64,000 nt of DNA from Solirubrobacteraceae bacterium (GTDB lineage: Bacteria; Actinomycetota; Thermoleophilia; Solirubrobacterales; Solirubrobacteraceae), in NCBI GenBank assembly GCA_023230855.1, contig JALNWQ010000005.1:124001-188000 (forward strand). Reading direction: 5' to 3'. Each line of letters opens with the position of its first letter. The first letter of the stretch is position 1. The position numbers were made by a program, and so were the translations under genes. A model generated the notes under the pieces. It ran no database searches. It had not been told where the DNA came from and saw only the letters and a list, made by a program, of their open reading frames with translations. Shown here in pieces: positions 8,237 to 15,448 of this stretch.

Positions 8237-9370
8237 TCAGATCGCGGTCAGGTCGCGGTCGGCGAGGGCCGGGGACATGCCGGGGCCCTGCCCGCCGTCC
8301 GGTCCGGCGCTGTCGAGCAGGCGTCGCAGGTCCTGGGGGTCGTTGGCCCGCGCCTCGGCGAGCTCGCGGGTGATGCGTCCCGCACGGACGAGCTCGGTGA
8401 GCGCCGTCTCGAGGGTCTGCATGCCGAACCGGGCGCCGGTCTGGATCGACGAGCGGATCTGGTGGGTCTTGCCCTCGCGGACGAGGTTGCGCACGGCGGC
8501 GGTCGGGATCATGACCTCGAGCGCCGCGACGCGACCACGGCCGTCGGCGGTCGGCAGGATCTGCTGGCAGACGACGCCCTGCAGCGCCGACGCGAGCTGC
8601 ATCCGGACCTGGTTCTGCTGGGCGGCCGGGAACGAGTCGATCACCCGGTCGACGGTCTGCGGCGCGTCCTGGGTGTGGAGGGTGGCGAAGACGAGGTGGC
8701 CGGTCTCGGCCGCGGTGAGCGCGGTGCCCATCGTCTCGATGTCGCGCATCTCGCCGACGAGGATGACGTCCGGGTCCTGACGCAGCGCGGCCTTGAGCGC
8801 CAGGCCGAAGCTCGGCGCGTCGGTGCCGAGCTCGCGCTGGTTGACGATGCAGCCCTTGTGCGGGTGCAGGATCTCGATCGGGTCCTCGATCGTGAGGATG
8901 TGCTCGTGCCGGCTCTCGTTGATCCGGTCGATCATCGCCGCGAGCGTCGTCGACTTGCCCGAGCCGGTCGGGCCGGTGACGAGCACGAGGCCGCGGGGCT
9001 TCTCGGTGAGCGTCTCGAGGACGTCGGGCAGGCCCAGCTCCTCGAGGGTGCGGATGCGGTCGGAGATGAGGCGCAGCGCCGCACCGGTCGCGCCGCGCTG
9101 CTGGAACGCGTTGACGCGGAACCGGGCCACGCCCGGCACCGGGTAGGCGAAGTCGACCTGGCGCTCGCTCTCGAGCTTCTGGCGCTGGTTCGTCGACAGC
9201 AGGCCGTACACGAGCTCGCGGCAGGCGGACACGTCGAGCGTCTCCGACCGTGGGACCGGTTGCAGCGAGCCGCGGACCCGGATCATCGGCGGGCTGCCGG
9301 CGGTGAGGTGCAGATCGGACGCGTCCAGCTCGACCATCGCCTGGACCAGATCGGGGAACTGGAGTGCCAT
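8237..9370 (-). CDS. pilT: Type IV pilus retraction ATPase PilT
   Basis: Hexameric AAA-type motor that drives pilus retraction (twitching, DNA uptake). Walker A GPTGSGKST is at residues 133-141. An Asp-box and Walker B region around LVGEMRD and the His-box FATLHT follow, in the order seen in PilT rather than PilB. I chose ATG 9370, giving MALQFPDLVQAMVELDASDLHL, which matches PilT N-termini and follows a GGGGGA stretch; the longer frame from 9409 would need TTG. The length of 377 aa fits the family. Confidence 0.94.
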   Translation of the reverse strand: MALQFPDLVQAMVELDASDLHLTAGSPPMIRVRGSLQPVPRSETLDVSACRELVYGLLSTNQRQKLESERQVDFAYPVPGVARFRVNAFQQRGATGAALRLISDRIRTLEELGLPDVLETLTEKPRGLVLVTGPTGSGKSTTLAAMIDRINESRHEHILTIEDPIEILHPHKGCIVNQRELGTDAPSFGLALKAALRQDPDVILVGEMRDIETMGTALTAAETGHLVFATLHTQDAPQTVDRVIDSFPAAQQNQVRMQLASALQGVVCQQILPTADGRGRVAALEVMIPTAAVRNLVREGKTHQIRSSIQTGARFGMQTLETALTELVRAGRITRELAEARANDPQDLRRLLDSAGPDGGQGPGMSPALADRDLTAI

Positions 9371-9449
9371 ATCCCCCGTTGCATCGGCGGGGCCGGGCCC
9401 GCCTGCCAACGGCGTCGCGGACGGTGGACGAACGGTCGACCCGGACCGG

Positions 9450-11264
9450 TCAGATGTCGCCGGTGACGCGCGTCACCTCGGCGAGGCTCGTGCGTCCCTC
9501 GCGCACCTTCTCGAGCCCGTCCTGGCGGAGGCGACGCATCCCGACGCGGATCGCGGCGGCGGTGATCCGGTCGATCGGGGCCCGCTCGACGATGAGGCCG
9601 CGCAGCTCCTCGTCGACGGTCATGACCTCGTAGAGGCCGATCCGACCCCGGAACCCGGTGTCGCCGCAGCGTGCGCAGCCGACCGCCTCGAACGCCTCGA
9701 GCGGCGCGTCGAGCGGGAACCCGTTGTGGTGGAGGACCTCGACCGGGATCTCGACCGGCCGCTTGCACGACTCGCAGAGCGTGCGGGCCAGCCGCTGCGC
9801 GACGACGCAGTCGATCGCGGACGCCACGAGGAACGGCTCGACGCCCATCTCCATGAGCCGCGTCACCGCGGTCGGCGCGTCGTTGGTGTGCAGCGTCGAC
9901 AGGACGAGGTGCCCGGTGAGGGCCGACTCGACGGCGATCTTCGCGGTCTCGGCGTCGCGGATCTCGCCGACCATCATGACGTCGGGATCGGCGCGCATCA
10001 TCGACCGCAGGGCGTTGGCGAACCCGAGCCCGGCGCGGTCGTTGACCTGCAGCTGGGTGACGCCGTCGAGCTGTCGCTCGACCGGGTCCTCGATCGTGAC
10101 GATGTGACGGTCGGCGGTGTTCAGCGCCTGCAGCGCGGCGTAGAGCGTCGTGCTCTTGCCGGACCCGGTGGGGCCGGTGGCGAGGATCGCGCCGTACGGC
10201 CGGTGGCAGGCCTCCTCGAACCGCGCGCGGTCGCGCGACTCCATCCCCAGGCGGTCCATCGTGATGATCCCGCCGGCGCGGTCGAGGATCCGCAGCACGA
10301 CCGTCTCGCCGTGGACGGTCGGCAGGGTCACGGCGCGCAGGTCGACCTTGCGGCCGTCGATCTCGAGCGTCACCCGGCCGTCCTGCGACCGCCGCCGCTC
10401 GGCGATGTCGAGCTGCGCCATGACCTTCAGGCGACTCACGAGGCCCGGGACGAGCGCCCGCGGGACGGTGGCCGTCTCCTGGAGCACCCCGTCGATCCGG
10501 AACCGCACCCGCATGCCGTGGGCCATCGGGGCGAAGTGCACGTCCGACGCCCGCCGCTCGATCGCCTGGGCGAGCACGGTGTTGACGAGGTTGATGACCG
10601 GCGCGTCCTCGGCGTCCGAGCGGACGTCGACGACCCCGTCCCCGTCGCCGTCGTCGACGGTGGCCGCGTCCGGGGTGGCCTGGCGTACCGCGTCGTCCAG
10701 ACGGGTCATCTGGGCGAGCCGCGTCGCCACGTCGTCGCGGCTCGACACGGCCAGCCGCACCGGGCCGCGGGTGAGCGCGGCCAGGTCCTCGGCGATGAGG
10801 ACGTTCGACGGGTCCGCCACCGCGATGAGGAGCGTGCCGTCGATCCGCGCGACGGGGACCGCGTTGTACGTGCGGGCGTCGTCGGGGGTCAGGAGCCCCA
10901 GCACCCCGGGATCGGGCGCGGTGTGGGCGAGGTCGAGGTGGAACAGGCCGAACCGGTCGGCCATCGCGCGCGCGACGGTGTCGGCGTTCGCGATGCCCAG
11001 CTCGACGACCGCCTGGTCCAGCGGGACGCGACGCTCGCGCGCCGCGGCGACCGCCTCGCCGAGGCGGATCTCGTCGACCCCCCGCGTGGCGAGGACCTCG
11101 GTCAGGGGGATCCCGGCGAGCTCGGGCCGTGGCGCCGTGAGCGCGTCCTCCAATGACACGGGCCCGGCGGGATCGGCCGGGTCACCGGAGCGAGGCGGGC
11201 TCATGCCCACGGTCTGGGGTTCCAACACGATGTCTTGATCATCGGCACGGGCCGGTCCGGACAT
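9450..11264 (-). CDS. pilB: Type IV pilus assembly ATPase PilB
   Basis: GspE/PilB-family ATPase powering pilus extension (604 aa). An N-terminal MshEN/GspE-II domain covers about residues 45-185. The ATPase core has Walker A GPTGSGKST at 364-372, then MVGEIRDAETA and LSTLHTND. A C-terminal zinc site with CESC and CARC pairs (about 495-530) is typical of PilB/GspE and absent from PilT. An acidic linker (about 200-222, DDGDGDGVVDV) joins the two parts. ATG 11264 is used; ATG 11204 is an internal alternative. Confidence 0.94.
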   Translation of the reverse strand: MSGPARADDQDIVLEPQTVGMSPPRSGDPADPAGPVSLEDALTAPRPELAGIPLTEVLATRGVDEIRLGEAVAAARERRVPLDQAVVELGIANADTVARAMADRFGLFHLDLAHTAPDPGVLGLLTPDDARTYNAVPVARIDGTLLIAVADPSNVLIAEDLAALTRGPVRLAVSSRDDVATRLAQMTRLDDAVRQATPDAATVDDGDGDGVVDVRSDAEDAPVINLVNTVLAQAIERRASDVHFAPMAHGMRVRFRIDGVLQETATVPRALVPGLVSRLKVMAQLDIAERRRSQDGRVTLEIDGRKVDLRAVTLPTVHGETVVLRILDRAGGIITMDRLGMESRDRARFEEACHRPYGAILATGPTGSGKSTTLYAALQALNTADRHIVTIEDPVERQLDGVTQLQVNDRAGLGFANALRSMMRADPDVMMVGEIRDAETAKIAVESALTGHLVLSTLHTNDAPTAVTRLMEMGVEPFLVASAIDCVVAQRLARTLCESCKRPVEIPVEVLHHNGFPLDAPLEAFEAVGCARCGDTGFRGRIGLYEVMTVDEELRGLIVERAPIDRITAAAIRVGMRRLRQDGLEKVREGRTSLAEVTRVTGDI

Positions 11265-11338
11265 GACCCGCGCGCCAAGGCTACGCGTCGGGCGCCCCTC
11301 GTGGGCGACCCGCACCGGCTCGTGCAGAGCCGCCCAGA

Positions 11339-12178
11339 CTACCCGCGTCGTGCCGCGTCGGCCATCACCGTGCGCGGCGCCGTGCGCCCGGTCCACCGCT
11401 CGAGGCTCCGGGCGCCCTGCCCGACGAGGACCGCCAGGCCGTCGACCGTCACGCACCCCGCGCGCTCCGCCACCGCGAGGAGCCTCGTGCCCTCGGGGCG
11501 GTACACGAGGTCGACGACCGTGCCGTGCTCGCCGATCCGCCCCTCGGGCACCGGGAGCGCGACGAACGTCTCGGCCGGGTCGTGGAGCCCCACCGCGGTG
11601 CTGTTCACGACGACGTCGGCGGCGAACCACGCGTCGGCGACGTCGACGTCCAGGTCGTCGGCGAGCCCTCGGGCCCGGGCGGCGGTGCGGTTCCACACCG
11701 CCACGCGCGAGCACCCGGCCCGCCGCAGCGCCCACGCGCACGCGCGGGCGCTCCCCCCGGCGCCGAGCACGAGCGCCGTGCGGCCATCGAGCGGCACGCC
11801 GATCGCGTCGAGCAGCCCCGGGGCGTCGGTGTTGTCGCCGTGGAGCGCCCCGTCCTCCAGGACGGTGATCGTGTTGACCGCCCCGATCTCGCGCGCGGCG
11901 TCGGTCAGCACGTCGCAGGCGCGTCGCGCGGCGCCCTTGTGCGGGATCGTGACGTTGGCCCCCGCGAACCCGGCGTCCGCGAGCGCCGCCAGCGTCCCGT
12001 CGATCTCGTCAGGCGGCACCGGGAGGCGCTGGTACGTCCAGTGCCCGAGGCCCAGGTCGGCGAGCGCGGCGGACTGCATCGCGGGCGAGCGGCTGTGGGC
12101 GACGGGCCAGCCCAGCACGCCGAGGCGCCACGCACGGTCGGGATCGGCGACCGACGCCGGCCGGGCCTCGTCGCTCAT
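11339..12178 (-). CDS. aroE: Shikimate 5-dehydrogenase AroE
   Basis: NADPH-dependent reduction of 3-dehydroshikimate, the fourth step of the shikimate pathway. Family motifs are GWPVAHSRSPAMQ (about 23-35), NVTIPHKG with the catalytic Lys, AVNTI, GDNTDAPG and the nucleotide loop VLGAGGSARA. The chosen ATG 12178 gives 279 aa and overlaps the mltG stop (ATGA), so the two are coupled. The open frame continues upstream only as a shadow of mltG. Confidence 0.94.
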   Translation of the reverse strand: MSDEARPASVADPDRAWRLGVLGWPVAHSRSPAMQSAALADLGLGHWTYQRLPVPPDEIDGTLAALADAGFAGANVTIPHKGAARRACDVLTDAAREIGAVNTITVLEDGALHGDNTDAPGLLDAIGVPLDGRTALVLGAGGSARACAWALRRAGCSRVAVWNRTAARARGLADDLDVDVADAWFAADVVVNSTAVGLHDPAETFVALPVPEGRIGEHGTVVDLVYRPEGTRLLAVAERAGCVTVDGLAVLVGQGARSLERWTGRTAPRTVMADAARRG

Positions 12179-14109
12179 CGCTTCGCGCACCCGGTCGCGT
12201 TCGCCGGGTCGCCACCCACCCGCCGCTGCTCGGAGCGGTAGTGGGCCGCGTCGCGCTGGAACTGCGCGTCGCTCGTCGAGAAGTTGTGCCGTCCGTTGCC
12301 GCACGGCCGGACGACGTAGTACAGCGCCTTGGAGCTCGACGGCGCCGCGGCCGCCTCGATCGCGGCGAGCCCCGGGCTGCCGATCGGCGTCGGCGGCAGG
12401 CCGACGCGCAGACGGGTGTTGTAGGGGCCGGGCCGCTCGAGCTCGCTCTGGCGCAGCGGTCGGGTCCAGTTGCGCTCGGCGTACCGGATGGTCGCGTCGA
12501 TGCCCAGCGGCATCCGACGCTCGAGGCGGTTGTAGATCACGGCGGCGACGTCCGCCCGCTCCGACGGCACGCTGACCTCGCGCTCGATGAGCGACGCGAT
12601 GATGAGCACCTCGTAGCGGTTGAGCTTGGCGCGGCGGGCGCGCCTCATGTCGACCTTGCGGATCTCGGTCCGGAACTTCTCGAGCTGGTCGCCGACGAGG
12701 GCCTTGGCCGTCGCCCCGCCCCGCGGCAGCTCGTACGTCGCGGGGAAGAGGAAGCCCTCCAGGCCCTTCTGGTCGCGCGGCTGCCCGTACCGGCGAGGGT
12801 CGAAGCCCTCGTGGGACCCGGTCGCCGACAGGTAGTCGCCGGTGATCCCGGCCTTGCGGGCGACGGCCGCCGCCTCGCGTCGCGACAGGCCCTCGGGGAA
12901 CGCGACGGTCACGACGGCGGGCGGCAGGGGCTCCTGCTGCAGCGCGTCGAGCGCAGCGCTGTAGGACATGTCGCGCCTGAGGCGGATCGTCCCGGCGCGC
13001 AGGCGCGATCCGGCCCCGCCGACCCGCGCCCGGATCGCGAAGATCAGGCCGCTGGAGACGACCCCCTCGCGCTCGAGGACCTTGCCGATGTCGTCGACCG
13101 ACGTGCCGGGCGCGATCTTCACCTCGACCGATCCGGTGCCCTCGCCCTTGAACGGCTCGAAGAGCACGACGTAGCCGGCGACCGCGAGGACGATCGGGAT
13201 GAGCACCAGCACCGCGAACACCCGCGACAGCCCCCGACGGGCGGGCGCGGTGCGCGGCGACAGGTCCGGGGCGTGGGCGGGAACGAGCGCCGGTCGGCCG
13301 CTGTGGGTCGTGACCGGCTCGGGCTCGCGGCGTCGGCGGAAGAGGCCGCGACGACGGGGCTTGCCGCCACCGGTCCGCGGGGCGGCTCCGGTGGGCCGCG
13401 GCCGCGACCGACCGGTGGCGTCCCGGTCGCGGGCGCCCGCGCCGCCGCGCGGCGTCCGGACGTCGCGCCCGGGGGCGTCGGCGCGCGAGCCGGCGGCACG
13501 CGGGGCGTCGGCGCGCGCGGTGGCCGCGCGGTCGCGCGACGGCCGGCCGCGGCGCCGCGGCTCCGTTCCGGTGACCGGAGGTTCAGGCGCCCCGGCGGGG
13601 CGCCGGGGCTCGCCGGGCGTCGCCTCCCGGGACGGCGGGGTCGCCGGCACGGAGGGTCGGGTCCCGTCGGCGGACGGTGGATGGGCCGGCGGAGGGTCGG
13701 CCGTCGGTGGCTCCGCCGGGGCGCTCGTCGCCGGGGCGTCCTGCTCGCCGAACCAGTCGACCGATCGCGGGGCCGGCGGCGGCGCGGCGACGTCGTGCGA
13801 CGGGCGCGCGTCGGCGGGTGCGGGCTGCGGCTCGACGGTCGGGCCCGGAGGCGTCCCGGCGTGCCCGCGAGCGGCCGGCGGGCCATCGGCGTGCGGGTGG
13901 ACGGCCTGCGCGGGGTCGACCGGCGGCGTCAGGGGGGCGTGGTCGACCGGCGCACCGGCCGGGGGCTCGTCGGCCGCGGGCGTCGTCGCCTCGTCGAGCC
14001 GCTCCGGGATCGGTCGGCCCTCGCGGCGCGCGCGCCGCTGCTCCCGCTCCAGCCGGGCCTGGCGGCGCTCCTCCTCGGACCGCTCGCCACGGCCACGCCG
14101 GCGGCTCAC
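12175..14109 (-). CDS. mltG: Endolytic transglycosylase MltG with a long charged/Pro-rich cytoplasmic region
   Basis: Membrane-anchored lytic transglycosylase (YceG/MltG family) that cleaves nascent peptidoglycan and ends glycan strands. A highly charged start (MSRRRGRGERSEEERR) and roughly 250 residues rich in Pro, Ala, Arg and Asp precede one transmembrane helix (RVFAVLVLIPIVLAVAGYVV, around residue 300). The periplasmic LysM-like and catalytic domains follow, with IIASLIEREV carrying the catalytic Glu and VIYNRLERRMPLGIDATIRY. The length of 644 aa is well above the usual 340-400, all in the cytoplasmic part. GTG 14109 has GGGAGGGG about 6 nt upstream and overlaps the stop of a short leader ORF. 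Confidence 0.92.
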   Translation of the reverse strand: MSRRRGRGERSEEERRQARLEREQRRARREGRPIPERLDEATTPAADEPPAGAPVDHAPLTPPVDPAQAVHPHADGPPAARGHAGTPPGPTVEPQPAPADARPSHDVAAPPPAPRSVDWFGEQDAPATSAPAEPPTADPPPAHPPSADGTRPSVPATPPSREATPGEPRRPAGAPEPPVTGTEPRRRGRPSRDRAATARADAPRAAGSRADAPGRDVRTPRGGAGARDRDATGRSRPRPTGAAPRTGGGKPRRRGLFRRRREPEPVTTHSGRPALVPAHAPDLSPRTAPARRGLSRVFAVLVLIPIVLAVAGYVVLFEPFKGEGTGSVEVKIAPGTSVDDIGKVLEREGVVSSGLIFAIRARVGGAGSRLRAGTIRLRRDMSYSAALDALQQEPLPPAVVTVAFPEGLSRREAAAVARKAGITGDYLSATGSHEGFDPRRYGQPRDQKGLEGFLFPATYELPRGGATAKALVGDQLEKFRTEIRKVDMRRARRAKLNRYEVLIIASLIEREVSVPSERADVAAVIYNRLERRMPLGIDATIRYAERNWTRPLRQSELERPGPYNTRLRVGLPPTPIGSPGLAAIEAAAAPSSSKALYYVVRPCGNGRHNFSTSDAQFQRDAAHYRSEQRRVGGDPANATGCAKR

Positions 14110-14237
14110 CGTCGGCCCCTCCCGCGCACGCCGTCGACGGCCGGTCCGGCGCTCGACGCACGCACCGGTGGCGTCGTCGCGCGTGCGGGTCGGTCGACCG
14201 CCGAGCCCGCCCGTGGGGCGCCTGGGAGCCTGGGCAT
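14106..14237 (-). CDS. Putative 43-aa leader ORF coupled to mltG
   Basis: An ATG at 14237 opens a 43-codon frame (MPRLPGAPRAGSAVDRPARA...) rich in Arg, Pro and Ala, unlike any family I know. A -10-like box TACCGT (14245-14250) lies exactly 7 nt before the ATG, as expected for a leaderless transcript. Its TGA overlaps the mltG GTG (GTGA), so ribosomes finishing it could reinitiate on mltG. It could instead be read as non-coding 5' leader. There is no direct proof of translation. Confidence 0.4.
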   Translation of the reverse strand: MPRLPGAPRAGSAVDRPARATTPPVRASSAGPAVDGVRGRGRR

Positions 14238-14305
14238 CGCCGGAACGGTAGACCACCCGCGCCGTGGGCGTGAATCCGGTGGCCCGCGTCCGGCGCGCCC
14301 GTGCG

Positions 14306-14965
14306 TCAACCGGCGTCGACGAGCGCCAGCGCGCCGGTGCGCCGGATCGTCACCGCGCCGAACCCGGCGGAGCGCAGCCACCACTCCAGATCGCGCGCGG
14401 TCCCGACGACCCCGAAGATGCCGAGCCGGCGCAACGTCCGGATCGCGGCGTCCTGGCGCACGCCGACGCCGGCGATGACGCAGGTCATCCGCAGCTCGCC
14501 GCCGGGCCGCAGCACGCGGCGCAGCTCGACGAGCGCGTCGGCGGGCTCGGCGAGGCAGTGCAGGCCGTTGTAGCTCTGGACGAGGTCGAACGCGCCGTCG
14601 TCGAACGGCAGCGCGGCGATGTCGACCTGCTCGAGCCGCACGCGGTCGGCGACCCCGCGGCGCCGGGCCATCGCCTCGGCGCGGGCGAGCATCGTCGGCG
14701 ACAGGTCGGCGGCGACGTAGTCGACGTCCTGGCCGGGGCGCAGGCCCCGCAACGCCACCCCTCCCCCGCACGGCACGTCGAGGACGCGGGTCCCCGGGGG
14801 CGCCGATCCGATCCGGTCGATCGCCCGGAACAGCTCGCGCGTGTCGCAGCCCCACAGCGCCTTCCCGGCGGCCCGGACCGGCGCCTCGCGCTCGACGACC
14901 AGGTCGTACGCGGTCGCCACCAGTCGGTCCCGCTCCCACCGCTCGCGCGTCGTCGGCACCGCCAT
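14306..14965 (-). CDS. Class I SAM-dependent methyltransferase
   Basis: A 219-aa Rossmann-fold methyltransferase of the Methyltransf_11/UbiE type. Motif I is VLDVPCGGGVALRGL (about 61-75); acidic DLSPTMLARAEAMA, the VDIAALPFDDGAFD segment and LRPGGEL follow in the usual order. The substrate is unknown. It starts 9 bp after ruvX. A TAGGGT box at 14972-14977, which contains the ruvX stop codon, lies 6 nt before its ATG, so it probably also has its own leaderless promoter. Confidence 0.85.
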   Translation of the reverse strand: MAVPTTRERWERDRLVATAYDLVVEREAPVRAAGKALWGCDTRELFRAIDRIGSAPPGTRVLDVPCGGGVALRGLRPGQDVDYVAADLSPTMLARAEAMARRRGVADRVRLEQVDIAALPFDDGAFDLVQSYNGLHCLAEPADALVELRRVLRPGGELRMTCVIAGVGVRQDAAIRTLRRLGIFGVVGTARDLEWWLRSAGFGAVTIRRTGALALVDAG

Positions 14966-14971
14966 GGACGC

Positions 14972-14977
14972 ACCCTA
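14972..14977 (-). promoter_or_regulatory. TANNNT -10 box of the methyltransferase gene
   Basis: TAGGGT on the minus strand ends 6 nt before the ATG at 14965, placing the transcript start at the start codon. The box shares three bases with the ruvX TAG stop. Confidence 0.45.
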
Positions 14978-15373
14978 CGGGCCGACGGGGTGGACGCGCA
15001 GCCACTCCTCCAGGAGGATCGCCGCCGCCCGGGAGTCCTCGTCGGCGGTCCCGCCGGTGGCCTGCGCCATCCGGGTGGTGAACCGCTCGTCGTAGAGCTC
15101 GACGGGCACGTCCGGCCCGAGCGCGTCGGCGAGCTTCGCCGCGAACGCCCGCGCCTCGCGGGTCTGGTCGGTGTCGTGGCCCTGCAACCCGACCGGCAGC
15201 CCGACGACGACCCGTCCGACGTCGCGGTCGACGATGAGCCGCAGCAGCTCCCGACGCCCCTTGCGGGCGCCGGCGCGCAGCACCGTCGGCAGCGGGGTGA
15301 CGATCGTCCCGGTCGGGTCGCTCACCGCCACCCCGGTGCGGGCCGACCCGTGGTCCAGCGCCATCACCCGCAC
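14975..15373 (-). CDS. ruvX: Holliday junction resolvase-like RuvX/YqgF
   Basis: RNase H-fold nuclease family linked to 16S rRNA 5'-end processing and proposed as a Holliday junction resolvase. It begins MRVMALDHGSARTGVAVSD, the family's first acidic motif. LVVGLPVGLQG-type and YDERFTT motifs follow, and the later acidic residue in ADEDSRAAAILLEEWL is present. I chose GTG 15373 (132 aa), with GGAGG 10 nt upstream; GTG 15382 is too close to that site. It lies between alaS and mltG, a common ruvX neighbourhood. Confidence 0.92.
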   Translation of the reverse strand: MRVMALDHGSARTGVAVSDPTGTIVTPLPTVLRAGARKGRRELLRLIVDRDVGRVVVGLPVGLQGHDTDQTREARAFAAKLADALGPDVPVELYDERFTTRMAQATGGTADEDSRAAAILLEEWLRVHPVGP

Positions 15374-15448
15374 GGCGACCACGCCTCCACGCCGTGACGG
15401 ACGCCCGCGGAGCCGGCCCCGGGCGCGGCGGGTCGGCCACGGCGCACC

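Noticed and set aside
3811..8373. A 1520-codon open frame on the plus strand
   Set aside because: It runs antisense through bioA, the LLM gene and pilC, is Arg/Gly/Asp-rich with no family motif, and is the usual by-product of high GC with few stop codons.
9371..9409. Upstream extension of pilT to a TTG start
   Set aside because: ATG 9370 gives the family-typical N-terminus and has a purine-rich site before it; the extra 13 residues match nothing in PilT.
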